Below are positions 10,575 through 24,900 of a stretch of 64,000 nucleotides of DNA, one piece after another. The notes beneath the pieces are model-generated. The model was given only the letters and a program-made list of their open reading frames with translations. It was not told the DNA's origin and did not search any database. Every line of letters begins with the position of its first letter. The first letter of the stretch is position 1. Made by a program: the position numbers and the translations under genes. This DNA is from Cenococcum geophilum 1.58 (taxonomy: Eukaryota; Ascomycota; Dothideomycetes; Gloniales; Gloniaceae): assembly GCA_001692895.1 (NCBI GenBank), contig KV748264.1:372001-436000 (forward strand), written 5' to 3'.

Positions 10575-13530
10575 CAATAGTATGTCCACGGTTCGATTTG
10601 TATGGCTGAATCAGCCGCTGAGTCAGATTTTATAGGCGAAGAGGCCCGTGCGCTTAGTGGCATGTGGATGTTACCCTATATCTACGGTCGATCTACGATC
10701 GCCAGCGATACCGCGCTCTTAATACCCGTTGAGCGCTATGCGTAGAGCTAGCTAAGAGCTCTCTACTCGCACTAGAATGGTAAGAATTGGCCGTAGGTTA
10801 ATAAAGATATTTATATTTTAAGTTGGGCGCCACTATTGTATAAGCACCCTACTAAACTTATACCGCACTAAAATAAGCCCCTAAGGGGCTATAGATAAAG
10901 GTTTTAATAGAAGACTCCTTAGTATTTTAGAGATATATACTATTTAATAGCTTTTTTACCCGCTTAAAGCCGTTTATAAAGCTAATCTAGCGAGCACTGT
11001 ATCTACTTCTACTGTAAATTAACCTGCTATATAGCCGCTTCCTCGCTAACCCTCTAGGCCTACGCGACCCGCTTAATCTCCTTAATAACCTTAGGCCGTA
11101 GGGAGTACTATTAGAGCTTATTCTGCCGGCTAGCCCGCTATCTACTACCCTATTTAGAATCTAGCGCTGCTATAAAAGGATTACCTTTAAGCCCCTTAGT
11201 CCACTTACGCTAAAGGGCCCGTATGGACTTTACTGTACGGCATATATAATATACGGGCGGCTGCTTAGGCGGGAGCTTAAGCTTAAGCTTAGACTTAGGC
11301 CCTTACTGCGGCTATAGCTACGGCTATAGCTACGGCGGCGTTAGTAAAGGGGAAGCTATAGCGCTTACCTAGGCCAATATATACTAGCTTAATCCCGCAA
11401 TAGATAGAGGCGCCAGTGCTATTAGTAGATATGCTATTAGTGGCCGTGCCAAAGGGACCTTAAGCTAAAAGGTAAGGCTACTAGATATAAGCAATTAAAG
11501 CTATAAAGACTGCGCCTACTAAGACTTGGCTATATAATTAAATAACGCCTATAGCTTACCTACTCTTTAGTTATTCTTACGTACCCTCTAGTTATTCTAG
11601 GCGTCTATAGTCTTTAGGCAGTCCGTAATAGCTAGCATAGCCTAGTAGAGTATTAATAGCTAGCTAGGGCCTTCTTCCTCCTACTATAGATAGGTTTCGA
11701 CCTTCCGCGTAAAGGGTAGATAGGCCTTATACTAAAAGACAGGGTGGTTCTATATAGGGCTGCTTAGGAATATCTCGCGGAGGACTACTAAGTCCTATAG
11801 GATAACCTCCTAGAGGTAAAATAAGAGGTTCGTGGCGCCTATAGCTATAAGGTCGTTAATTTAGCCGACCTAAGGGCTAAACTAACCTTTCTAGACGTCT
11901 AGATCTGGCTAGATTGTCAATAGTAGTACGTTAAGGGGGGCGACGCTTACCCTATAAATCTTAAAGCAGCCTATCTATAGTGTATAGCCAGTCATCGTCC
12001 GTATAAACTCCTGCGGTAGCGAGTTTAAGTAGTAGCTAACTATCTACTCCTGGTTCTACCTACTAGCGCGTCTAATTTAGTCCTTACTAACCCCTTTTAG
12101 CTCTACCGTTTTAGCGCTAGCGCTTTATCTAATATAGGTTTTCTTTTATAAGAAGACGCTAATATACTAAAACACCTTAGCAACCTACTCCCGCTACAAG
12201 TTATACGAGAAGGCCGCCTTATAGTCCCTAGCGCTGCTCTTAATTAGGCGGATATTATACCATACTAACCGCTTACTAAAGTCCGGAAATAGCTTATCGC
12301 TAAGGTCCTAGCGATATAGGAGGTAAAAAGCTAGCCCGCTAAGTATATAAACAAGCGGCTTCTTATTACATAGAGCCCTAATAGTCTTAAGGCGGCCGTA
12401 CTAGTTCTGCTTACTAGCGTATATAGTAAATATTAGGGGCATATAGCGGGTAGGGCCTTTCCCCTTAAACTTAAAGGTAAATAAGTCTAAGATCTTAGTA
12501 GAGCGCCTATTACCGCTATGGGTAAGCATATAGTGGCCTAGTAGGATATCTATAAGCGTATAGAGGTAGCATTCTAGCAAGGAGTCTCTATGGGCCTATA
12601 GCTGGCGGCAGATATTCTTAAACTCGTCCTCCGTATATCCATTAAGTAGCGTGTCTCTACCCTTATCCGTAAACTACTGCTTTTCCTACTACGCGTCCCT
12701 CCGTTATAGAATCTTAAAGTACTCCCTAACGTTATCCTCCTGCGGGAACTAGTAGCTGTTTATTCCTATGGCCTTCTACGCCTAATAGAGGTCTATTAGG
12801 GCCGTAATATAGCCGCGAACTAAGTGCTAGGAGAGCCGTGTCTTATCCTAGGGTACGTTATTACTAGCCTTACGGCTTTTTACTTTTAGTAGCTAGCCTA
12901 TAACCTCCTTAACGAGAAAAAGAAGTAGTTTCTCCTTTATAACGGTATTAGTATTATAGTACTACTTCTTCTTATAAAAGGCCTAGGAAGACGCGCGTTA
13001 GCTATAAGTATACTACTCCATAAAGTATCTAGCTACCTACCTTAAACTCCTTCTACTTCGGCTTATAATTTAAAGACGTGTTTTTAGGCCTCTTAGCACG
13101 CGTAAGGGCGAGAATACTCTATGCGTTAGCGCGTAGTTCGGCATTATTCGCGACGTTAATCTCTACGCGACTAATTAACGCTATTTTTAAGATAGGACGC
13201 TGCTAAAGAAGCTATGCCCTAGGGGGATTTCTATTTTTTATATATACACAGATAGAGACCGGGGAGAAGAGGTAGAGAAAGTATACCTACTAGCCGTTTA
13301 GTAAGCAGATAAATGACCTTACCGTATAGGGTAAATATATAGGCGCACGGCTGGCCTAATAGGCTAATAGTACGCGTGCATTAGCGACTTAATTAGTAGG
13401 GGTAAAGACATTTAAAGATGTCCACGGCTTAGCTATAGGCTCGGCTATAAATATCCGCGAATATTAATGGGGGTTATATATATTATATACGGCTTAGTAA
13501 CTAAGCGGGCGCTTAGCTAAGCCGTAAACA
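10575..13530 (-). mobile_element. Crypton unit 1 (tyrosine recombinase), RIP-degenerate
   Basis: First of four head-to-tail units of about 2.94 kb. Minus-strand coding from about 13200 to 10880: N-terminal INVANNAELRANA...RPKNTSL segment, then an intron 12983-13040 (GTAGGT, branch GCTAAC, CTAG), then a long recombinase region of the NDC10_II/Crypton type: YTEDEFKNICRQL near 12620, LLGHYMLTHSGNRRS near 12510, KSSARDYKAAFSYN near 12200, and KGVSKDQIRRA...YYLNSLP near 12090-12030, which contains the C-terminal Arg and candidate catalytic Tyr. The C-terminal part (CRTVKSI.ALQRKWTKGLKG near 11210) is a GCR1_C DNA-binding domain. Stops fall at Gln/Trp codons. Cryptons are circular-intermediate DNA transposons that use this recombinase. 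Confidence 0.85.
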
Positions 13531-16460
13531 CTAATAGTATATCCACAGTTCGATTTATATAGCTAAATTAGCCGCTAAGTTAGATTTTATAGGCGAAGAG
13601 GCCCGTGCGCTTAGTGGTATATAGATATTACCCTATGTCCACAGTCAATCTATAATCGCTAGCGACACCGCGCTCTTAATACCCGTTGAGCGCTATATAT
13701 AGAGCTAGCTAAGAGCTCTTTACTCGCACTAGAATGGTAAGAATTAGCCGTAGGTTAATAAAGATATTTATATTTTAAGTCGGGCGCCGCTATTATATAA
13801 GTACCCTACTAAACTTATACCGCACTAAAATAAGCCCCTAAGGGGCTATAGACAAAGGTTTTAATAGAAGACTCCTTAGTATTTTAGAGATATATACTAT
13901 TTAATAGCTTTTCTACCCACTTAAAGCCGTTTATAAAGCTAATCTAGCGAGTACTATATCTACTCCTATTATAGATTAACCTACTATATAGCCGCTTCCT
14001 CGCTAACCCTCTAGGCCTACATAACCTGCTTAATCTCCTTAATAACCTTAAGCCGTAGGAAGTACTATTAGAGCTTATTCTACCAGCCAGCCCGCCATCT
14101 ACTACCCTATTTAAAATCTAGCGCTGCTACAAAAGAATTACCTCTAAGCCCCTTAGTCTACTCGCGCTAAAGGGCCCGTATAAACTTTACCGCATAGTAT
14201 ATATAATATACAGGCAGCTGCTTAGGCGGGAGCTTAAGCTTAAGCTTAGACTTAGGCCCTTACTACGGCTATAGCTGCGGCTATAGCTACGGTAGCGCTA
14301 GTAAAGGGGAAGCTACAGCGCTTACCTAGGCCGACGTATACTGGCTTAATCCCGCAATAAATAGAGGCGCCAGTGCCGTTAATAGATATACCGTTAGTAG
14401 CCGTGCCGAAAGGACCTTAAGTTAAAAGGTAAGGCTACTAGATATAAGCAATTAAAGCTATAAAGACTGCGCCCACTAGGACTTGGCTATATGGTTAAAT
14501 AACACCTATAACTTACCTACTCTCTAGTCGTTCTTACGTGCCCTTTAGTTATTTTAGGCGTCTATAGTCTTTAGGTAGTCCGCAATAGCTAGCTAGGGCC
14601 TTCTTCCTCCTACTATAGGTAGGTTTCGACCTTTCGCGTAAAGGGTAGATAGGCCTTATACTAGAAGACAGGGTGGTTCTATATAGGGCTACTTAGGAAT
14701 ATCTTGCAGAGAACTACTAAGTCCTATAGGATAACCTCCTAGAGGTAAAATAAGAGGTTTATAGCGCCTATAGCTATAAGGTCGTTAATCTGGCTAACTT
14801 AAGGGCCGAACTAACCTTTTTAGACATCTAGATCTGGCCAGATCATTAACAATAGTACGTTAAGGGGGGCGACACTTACCCTATAAATCTTAAAGCAGCC
14901 TATCTACGGCGTATAGCCGGCTATCGTCTGTATAAACTCCCGTAGTAGCGAGTTTAAGTAATAGCTAACTATCTGCTCCTAGTTTTACCTACTAGCGTAT
15001 CTAATCTAGTCCTTACTAACCCCTTTTAGCTCTGCCGTCTTAGCGCTAGCGCTTTGTCTAATATAGGTTTTCTTCTATAAGAAGACGCCAATATACTAAA
15101 ACGCCTTAGTAACCTACTCCCACTATAAGTTATATAAGAAGGCCGCCTTACGGTCCCTAGCGCTGCTCTTAATTAGGCGGATATTATATTACACTAACCG
15201 CTTACTAAAGTCTAGAAATAGCTCGTTGCTAAGGTTCTAGTAATATAGGAGGTAAAAAGCTAGCCCGCTAAGTATATAGACGAGCGGCTTCTTATTATAT
15301 AGAGCCCTAATAATCTTAAGGCGGCCGTACTAGTTCTACTTACTAGTATATATAGTAAATATTAGGGGTATACAGCGGGTAGGGCCTTTCCCCTTAAACT
15401 TAAAGGTAAATAAGTCTAAGATCTCAGCAGAGCGCCTATTACCGCCGTAGGTAAGTATATAGTGGCCTAGTAGGATATCTACGAGCGTATAGAGGTAGCA
15501 TTCTAGCAAGGAGTCTTCACGGGCCTATAGCTAGCAGCAGATGTTCTTAAACTTATCCTTTATATATCCGTTAAGTAGTATATCTCTACCCTTATCCGTA
15601 AACTACTGCTTTTCCCACTACGCGTCCCTCCGTTATAGAATCTTAAGGTACTCTCTAACGTTATCCTCCTATAGGGACTAGTAGCTATTTATCCCTATAG
15701 CCTTCTGCGCCTAGTAAAGGTCTATTAAGGCCGTAATATAGCCGCGAATTAAGCGCTAGGAGAGCCGCGTCTCGTCCTAGGGTACGTTATTACTAACCTT
15801 ACGGCTTTTTACTTTTAGTGGCCGGCCTATAACCTCCTTAATAAGGAAAAGAAGTAGCTTCTCCTCTATAATAGTATCGGTATTATAGTACTGCTTCTTC
15901 TTATAAAAGGCCTAGGAAGACACGCGTTAGCTATAAGTATATTACTCTATAAAGCATCTAGCTACCTACTTTAAACTTCTTCTACTTTGGCTTATAATTT
16001 AGAGATATATTTTTAGGCCTCTCGGCACGCATAAGGGTAAGGATACTCTACGCGTTAGCGCGTAGTTTGGCATTATTCGCGACATTAATCTCTACGCGAC
16101 TAATTAACGCTATTTTTAAAATAGGACGCTGCTAGAGAAGCTATGCCCTAAAGGGGTTCCTATTTTTTATATATACACAGATAGAGACTAGGGAGGAAAG
16201 GTAGAGAAAGTATACCTACTAGCCGTTTAATAAGCGGATAAGTGACCTTATTATATAGGGTAAATATATAGGCACACGGCTGGCCTAATAGGCCAATAGT
16301 ACGCGTGCATTAGCGACTTAATTAGTAGGGGTAAAGACATTTAAAGATGTCCACGGCTTGGCTATAGGCTTGGCCGTGGACATCCGCGAATGTCAATAGG
16401 GGTTATATGTGTCACGTGCGGCTTAGTAACTAAGTGGGCGCTTAGCTAAGCTGTAAACAC
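13531..16460 (-). mobile_element. Crypton unit 2, RIP-degenerate
   Basis: Second tandem unit, colinear with unit 1 over its whole length and directly abutting it. Same recombinase and GCR1_C reading frame, broken at its own set of sites, with a few small deletions (for example one near 14590, where unit 1 has an extra stretch of about 30 bp). Separate mutation patterns show RIP acted after the array formed, or in several rounds. Confidence 0.85.
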
Positions 16461-19396
16461 CAATAGTATATCTACGGTTCGATTTATATGGCTGAATTAG
16501 CCACTGAGTTAGATTTTATAGGCGAAGAGGCCCGTGCGCTCAGTGGTATATAGATATTACCCTATATCCACGGTCGATTTACGATCGCCAGTAATACCGC
16601 GCTCTTAATACCCGTCAAGCGCTATACGTAGAGCTAGCTAAGAGCTCTCTACTCGCACTAGAATGGTAAGAATTAGCTATAGGTTAATAAAGATATTTAT
16701 ATTTTAAGTTGGGCGCTACTATTATATAAGCACCCTACTAAACTTATACTGCACTAAAATAAGCCCCTAAGGGGCTATAGACAAAGGTTTTAATAGAAGA
16801 CTCCTTAGTATTTTAGAGATATATACTATTTAATAGCTTTTTTACCCGCTTAAAGCCGTTTATAAAGCTAATCTAGTAAGCACTATATCTACTTCTACTA
16901 TAAATTAACCTGCTATATAGCCGCTTCCTTACTAACCCTCTAGGCCTATACAACCCGCTTAATCTCCTTAATAATCTTAAGCCGTAGGGAGTACTATTAG
17001 AGCTTGTTCTGCCGGCTAGCCTACTATTTACTACCCTATTTAGAATCTAGCGCTACTACAAAAGGATTACCTCTAAGCCCCTTAGTCCACTTACGCTAAA
17101 GGGCCCGTATAGACTTTACTGTACGGCATATATAATATACGGGCGGCTACTTAGGCGGGAGCTTAAGCTTAAGCTCAGACTTAGGCCCTTACTGCGGCTA
17201 TAGCTACGGCTATAGCTGCGGTAGCGCTAGTAAAGGGGAAGCTATAGCGCTTACCTAGGCCAATATATACTGGCTTAATCCCGCAATAGATAGAGGCGCT
17301 AGTGCTATTAGTAGATATACTATTAGTGGCCGTGCTAAAGGGACCTTAAGCTAAAAGGTAAGGCTACTAGACGTAAGTAATTAAAGCTATAAAGACTACG
17401 CCTACTAAGACTCGGCTATATAATTAAATAACGCCTATAGCTTGCCTACTCTCTAGTTATTCTAGGCGTCTATAGTCTTTAGGCAGTCTATAATAGCCGG
17501 CACGGCCTAATAGAGTATTAATAGCTAGCTAGGGCCTTCTTCCTCCTGCTATAGGTAGGTTTCGACCTTCCGCGTAAAGGGTAGATAGGCCTTATACTAG
17601 AAGATAGGGTGGTTCTATATAGGGCTACTTAGGAATATCTTGCGGAGGACTACTAAGTCCTATAGGATAACCTCCTAGAGGTAAAATAAGAGGTTTGTGG
17701 CGCCTTTAGCTATAAGGTCGTTAATTTGGCCGACCTAAGGGCCGAACTAACCTTTCTAGATGTCTAGATCTGGCTAGATTGTCGATAGTAGTACGTTAGG
17801 GGGGGCAACGCTTACCCTATAAATCTTAAAGCAGCCTATCTACGGCGTATAGCCGGCTATTATCTATATAAACTCCCACGGTAGCGAGTTTAAGTAGTAG
17901 CTAACTATCTGCTCCTAGTTCTACCTACTAGCGCGTCTAATCTAGTCCTTGCTAACCCCTTTTAGCTCTGCCGTCTTAGCGCCAGCGCTTTATCTAATAT
18001 AGGTTTTCTTCTATAAGAAGACGCTGATGTACTAGAACGCCTTAGCAACCTACTCCCGCTGCGAGTTATATAAGAAGGCCGCCTTATAGTCCCCAGTGCT
18101 GCTCTTAATTAGGTGGATATTATACCACGCTAACCGCTTACTAAAGTCCGGAAATAGCTCGTCGCTAAGGTCCTAGTGATATAGGAGGTAAAAAGCTAGC
18201 CTACTAAGTATATAGATAAGCGGCTTCTTATTACGTAAAGCCCTAATAATCTTAAGGCGGCTATACTAGTTCTGTTTACTAGCGCGTATAGTAAATATTA
18301 GGGGTATATAGCGGGTAGAGCCTTCCCCCTTAAACTTAAAGGTAAATAAGTCTAAGATCTTAGCGGAGCGCCTATTACCGCCATGGGTAAGTATATAGTG
18401 GCCTAATAGGATATCCACGAGCGTGTAGAGGTAGCATTCTAGTGAGGAGTCTCTATAGGCCTATAGCTGGCGGCAGACGTTCTTAAACTCGTCCTCCGTA
18501 TATCCGTCAAGTAGTGTATCTCTACCCTTATCCGCAAACTACTGCTTTTCCTACTACGCGTCCCTCCGTTATAGAATCTTAAGGTACTTCCTAACGTTAT
18601 CCTCCCGCGGGAATTAGTGGCTATTTATTCCTATGGCCTTCTACGCCTAGTAGAGGTCCGTTAGGGCCGTAATATAGCCGTAAACTAAGTGCTAGGAGAG
18701 CCGCGTCTCGTCCTAGGGTACGTCATTACTAGCCTTATAGCTTTTTACTTTTAGTAGCTAGCCTATAACCTCCTTAATAAGAAAAAGAAGTAGCTTCTTC
18801 TTTATAACGGTATTAGTATTATAGTACTACTTCTTCTTATAAAAGGCCTAGGAAGACGCGCGTTAGCTATAAGTATACTACTCTATAAAGCATCTAGCTA
18901 CCTACCTTAAACTCCTTCTACTTCGGCTTATAATTTAAAGACGTGTTTTTAGGCCTCTTGGCACACATAAGGGCGAGGATACTCTACGCGTTAGCGCGTA
19001 ATTTGGCATTATTCGCGACGTTAATCTCTACGCGACTAATTAACGCTATTTTTAAGATAGGACGCTGCTAGAGAAGCTATACCCTAGGGGGATTCCTATT
19101 TTTTATATATACACAGATAGAGACTAGGGAGGAGAGGTAGAGAAAGTATACCTATTAGCCGTTTAGTAAGCGGATAAGTGACCTTACTATATAGGGTAAA
19201 TATATAGGCGCACGGCTGGCCTAATAGGCTAATAGTACGCGTGTATTAGCGACTTAATTAGTAGGGGTAAAGACATTTAAAGATGTCTATGGCTTAGCTA
19301 TAGGCTTGGCTATAGACATCCGCGAATATTAATAGGGGTTATATATATTACGTGTGGCTTAGTAACTAAGCGGGCGCTTAGCTAAGCCGTAAACAC
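16461..19396 (-). mobile_element. Crypton unit 3, RIP-degenerate
   Basis: Third tandem unit, period 2936. Same order of domains on the minus strand. Has a small deletion near 17460 compared with unit 1. The unit boundary keeps the hairpin-forming GTCCACGGC...GCCGTGGAC block (16348-16382). Confidence 0.85.
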
Positions 19397-19747
19397 CAAT
19401 AGTATGTCTACAGTTCGATTTATATAGCTAAATTAGCCGCTAAGTCAGATTTTATAGGCGAAGAGGCCCGTGCGCTTAGTGGTATATAAATATTACCCCA
19501 TATTTACAGTTAATCTATAATCGCTAGCGATACCACGCTCTTAATACCTGTTGAGCGCTATATATAGAGCTAGCTAAGAGCTCTTTACTCGCACTAGAAT
19601 GGTAAGAATTAGCCATAGGTTAATAAAGATATTTATATTTTAAGTCGGGCGCCGCTATTATATAAGCACCTTACTAAACTTATACTGTACTAAAATAAGC
19701 CCCTAAGGGGCTATAGATAAAGGTTTTAATAGAAGACTCCTTAGTAT

Positions 19748-20036
19748 TATGGTGGTGTGATTTGGCCCCTAGATTTAACATTTAGATTAGGTATAGCTTT
19801 GGGAGAGCCTAGGCCTTCCATAAGTTATATAGATCGGTCTAGAGCCCTTAGAGTCTTTAATAACTCAGGCGACACTAACAGATACACAACTTTCCTTAAA
19901 TACACTCTTTTCTTTCTCTTTATACTGCTTAATTCTAACTAATTATAACTAACTAATAGACTAACCGACAGACTAACTAACAGACTGACTGACAGCACTA
20001 TAACTTTCCTATTTTAGAGAGGTCGTACCCTCCCAT
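19748..20036 (+). repeat. 5' LTR
   Basis: 289 bp, begins TATGGTGGTGTGA and ends CCTCCCAT. Differs from the 3' LTR by scattered C to T/G to A changes only. The open frame within it has no protein signature. Confidence 0.9.
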
Positions 20037-20310
20037 ATATTTTATGGCATTCCACGTGGGGACGACGGCAAGCTCTTTAGATTAGAAGTCTGGTGCTCTA
20101 TATATAGGAGACGCATAGAAACGATCTAGAACTGCGATAAAACGACCGAGACTAAGAAGCACGGGCATATTAGCGACCTATGTATAGCTACCGCCACAAA
20201 GAATAAACCAACAACACTTGCCGAGTTTTCTATGCGGGAATGGTAGTCGGCAAGCAGCGACGAAAAGGCGGGTACGTAGCATAGTAAGACAAAGGATAAA
20301 AGGAAGAACT

Positions 20311-21900
20311 ATGGCACACCAGGAACGGCAGAGAAAAATCTTTTACATTTTATTTACTATATTTGCAACAGTCTATACTATTATTCTCGCATTTATTGGA
20401 GCTACCTTTAAATTTATAATAATGGCGACAGTACCAGCAAAGGGATTGTTAGGAATATTAGGCCCATTCTATAACGACGGTAAAGGCGCTAGAAAGGAAG
20501 AGGAAAGTAAGCAGCCTGTTAAACCGCGAAGCTCTCCTAAACTAGGGCATGCGATACTAACCCTGACTCCCATAATATTAGGGACCGACGACCCTTAACA
20601 GACAGAGGATAGGGGTTACGAGGTCCACCTACCTGTCCCTAAAGAAACTGTAGGTCCGCTACCTCCTACTAGACTACTAATGGAACAAGATAAGGTATAT
20701 GTTATAGCCTAGCCTATACTAGCTCCGGGAACCCCTAAGACCCCTTACTTTACGGGACAAAATATATTACAATTTATTAAGCAGTATAAGTGGCTATGCA
20801 TCCAGCACCGTGTTACAGACAACGAAAAGTATTAAGGACTTCCGGAGTATTGCGACTATTAGATAGGGACATAGATTAGAAGTCTGCCTAAGTTTGCTAT
20901 TAGTAACTAAATAGAACTTATAGGAAAGCTTAGGACAGACTACTAAGGAAGTAACTATTTTCAATAAGTCGAAACGGTAGAATTCTTAGAAGCTTATATA
21001 CTGCAGTATAGGAACACTCCACCCAGCAGTATACGCGAATACTGTAGGCAGTTTATATTAATCTCCTAAAAGGTTACTAAGGCTGGCAATTTAGAAAACC
21101 GCGAATAAGGGTACTGGTTTGCAAGAGGACTCCTATTTAAATACCGAAGATATACAATAACTAAAACAAAAGCCGACCCTAATAGGCGAGAGTCTTTTAA
21201 CTTCTACCTGCTAAGGAGAGCTATAGAAGACAGGCTTAATTCGCATAAAGGCGCTAATTAATTATTAATAATAAATCCTAAGAAACAAGGCCTTTGTTAG
21301 CTAGTTAGACAATTCCATAATTAGTAACCAGCTATAATAAACTAAAGAGATACTACCCTTTAACTACCTATAGTCTTTTAGCCAAGCGAGTCGGCAAATA
21401 CCTATTAAATAACTTAGGAAACAGACCCTAAACTAAAGAAACTTACTAATTAACTCCGGAAGCTTAATCTTGGAATGGTTGAATTAGTAGGCGTTATATC
21501 TTTAATGCCGTTTCTAGACAGGATTTGCTAAGATTTAATATAGTATATACAGCTCCTAAATAGGGCGTTAATGCGTTAAGAACAAATGGACCCGTAACCG
21601 GCACTAGGTAATAATAGACCGCAGCCGCCCTATAAGGGAGCACTATAAGAACGATATAAGCCGGGCCTAGGAAGGTATAGAGGGCTAGGGAACTTTGGCG
21701 CATACTAGATATAAAATCAGACATATTATAGATGCGGGGGTACCTACCGTTTTATTAATTAGTGTCCAGAGCTTAAAGAGTTAGTTCGTTATAGTTTCCT
21801 ATATATAAACGAAAATAACTAAATATACGCTGGAACACGTAAGCGCCTAGGAAATATAATTTTATATTTACTAAGCGACAATCAGATCCAGTTCCTTAAA
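20311..21900 (+). pseudogene. gag of the Ty3/gypsy element
   Basis: From an ATG at 20311 the frame is open to 20598, with a hydrophobic N-terminal stretch near residues 10-45, then reads on through Gln stops. It shows a fungal retrotransposon gag core (YFTGQNILQFIKQYKWLCIQ near 20740-20810, then LPEYCDY and a LEAYILQYRNTPPS stretch near 20990) and a damaged CCHC knuckle around 21730-21775 (RCGGTYRFIN.CPE). Role: packaging of element RNA. Not functional now. Confidence 0.75.
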
Positions 21901-21999
21901 GACTGGCTAAGGCAGAATATGAATATTAATCCTAATGCGCTAGCGACAGGTATCTAACTAAAGGCAACTTCCGTAGAGCTTATAGAGGGTAGTAACGCT

Positions 22000-24900
22000 A
22001 AAAGCAAAGAGGAACTTAGTAAGTCCTAGGAAGATATATACCAAGTAGAGTTAATATACGTTGATTCGGTAGGGGCCGTAACTTAGTCATAGCCTATGCC
22101 GTGGGTATATAATCTTAGGAGACCGTAAGGGGAAATAAGGGTGATAAAATAGCCTCCAAAACCATCTAGTCCGCAACCGGCAACGGTTTAAAATGTATAA
22201 CCAGGAGGACATATCTAAATTACACCACGGCCCTAGTAGCAGGCTCCTCTACTACTATTAAGCAGTAATAGGGGTAATAAAATAAATTATACTAAACAGC
22301 TAGGACAGACGGAGCAAATAGCGGATGCAATAATAATAGTTAAAGCATTACAACCAAAGCTAGTTAGGATAATAGATATACTAAAAGAAAACGTCCTAAG
22401 CCCAACTGTGATGGCGGATAAGATCTTATCAAAAACTATTAAAGTTACTATTGGTGACTACCTTATATACATACCTAAAGTCATAAGGCTATTCTTTAAG
22501 CCTCTCTCGCTACCCCTTATAGAGCCTTACTAATAAAAGTAGGAGGACGTTAAGGTATCTATATCATTAGTATACCTAACGTTCTATGCTAATTAAGCCG
22601 GCCTAATAACTGCTAAAGTGGACCAGATCGAACAAGAAGTAGGATTTATCCGATTTTAAAGGCGATGCCTAAAGGTAGAAGCGTAAATAAGAGACAGAAG
22701 GGCTAAATGCCTAATTAACTCTAGAGCTAAGCTTAACCTAATTAAGGAAAGCGTAGCCCTATAACACGGCCTACTAATATTAAGTCTACCTTTATAGTTA
22801 TAAGGCGCGCGTCTAATGTCTATAAATGGAACTTAGTCTAAGTTCATTAGGCTAGTGTATATAGTCCTTATAGTAATAGGTAACGTCTTAATATCTACGA
22901 CGTTTATTGCTGTAGGGGAAATATTATATAAGGTAATACTTAGTAAGCCATAGTCGGTAAGGGCTAGACTAGCAACAAAACAAACCGTAATAGGTTAGGT
23001 ATCTTATATTATTTAATTAAAAGATAGCAGAGTTAAAATAAGGTTCTTAACGTCCCATAAGGATGCGATATTCTTTAAACTAGATAAAGGTATTAGTATA
23101 AAAAACAGTTCGGAAAATATATAGCTAGTATAACCGCTAGGATTATATCCGGGGTTACTTATAACCTAGCATATTAGGACAAGGAGGACATTAAGAATAA
23201 AAAGAAGGGAAATAAGGTGCGGCTCCAACACGGATATATACCATTTTAGATATCCGCTAAACAAAGCTATTAGTAGGGAGAGGAGCATAATATTAAATAG
23301 AGAGAGCTTAACAGTAAAACGTTAAAGGAAGTCCTAAAGAAACACTTAAGAAAGAATCGAAAGCTAGTATTTAAAGTAAAAGCTAAATCCCTTATATATT
23401 AAATATTAAAGATAACAGATCTATTTACAATATAAATAGAAAGCTACCGGAGTAAGGCCTAACTAAGCGCTATAAACATAACAACCGTATATAAACGAAA
23501 GGCAGATAAGGTCTACCTAGTTAATTTATCGGCACCAGATAGAACAGTTATAGGAGGCATAGTGGAATGGTAAGAGGTGGCCTTATATTAACAGAAGGCG
23601 TCCATCTAAGGATTGCCTCTTAGACCGTATAATCATTTTCTTAAGCCGCGATATACTAAGCTGGCCTACAGTACATAACTAAAGCTAAAATAATTAGAGC
23701 GTATAATTATAGGAGATATTTAGCTAAAAGAATAAGAGATCCTTAAGGCCATGTTGTTTAACTAAGAAGAGGCTCTAGTATAGGAGTTCTCTAAGATGGG
23801 TCGCGTTAGCAAAGACGTAACTCCACTACTAAAGATCAAAACTGTGCCGTATAAAGTATAGCAAGTACCAAACTTTCTAGTACCTAGGGCCCTATAAGGA
23901 GAAGTAATAAATATATTACGAGAATAACTAGCTTAAGGGACTCTAGAATATTATAAAAGCCTATATAGGAATCTATAGTTTTTTATAAGCAAGAAGGAAC
24001 GCAATAAGTACTAACTAATTAATATGGCGATAAATATTAACCAAGTAACTATTAGGGACGCAAATCTGCCGCTATATACCGATAAATTTTCTAAGGAGTT
24101 TGCGGGGTGTAAGGTTATATCTCTAGTGGACTTCTTCTTAGGCTATAACCAATTAGAGCTAAATATAGAAAGCCAGAACTTAATAGCTTTTATAATACCT
24201 CTAGGACTTCTATAACAAATAATAGTACCTATAAGAGGCACAAATTCCGTAGCCTAGTTTATACGGACAATTACTAAGATCTTAGAACAACACATCCCAT
24301 ACCATACCCTACCATTTTTGGATAATATTACAGTAAAAGGCCCACAGACAGTGTATAATAGGGAGGAGAGCCTTTTAGGTGTATATAGATACATTCTAGA
24401 ATATATTATATAGCTAGACGGGGTGCTTATAGATTTAGAACGAGCTAGGTATACAATCTTAGGCGTAAAGTCTTATTTCTACAAAGACAAGATTATAGTG
24501 GTTAGTTACCGCTATAATAGAAAAGGATAATATCCGGAAGAGTTAAAGGTCGCAAAGATCATTTACTAAAAAGACTACGAAGACGTTATATTAGCCTGAG
24601 CGTTCTTAGGAGTTGTCGTATATTACCAAATATGGGTAAAAGACTTCGCAATTAAGGTAGAGCTAATCTTCCAACTACTACAAGTAAACGTTTCATTTGT
24701 ATAGGGTATAGAGCAAATAGCCGCTATAAAGACTCTAAAGTATACAGTCACTACTACACCCGCATTAGTTCAGCTAGATTATAGTAAAGGGGCTAGGCTA
24801 ATTATTCTCGCCGTTAACGGATACAAGAATGGATAGGGGTGCGGCCTTATACAACTAGACGTGTAAGATCATCGTCACCTATATTAATATAAAAGCGGTA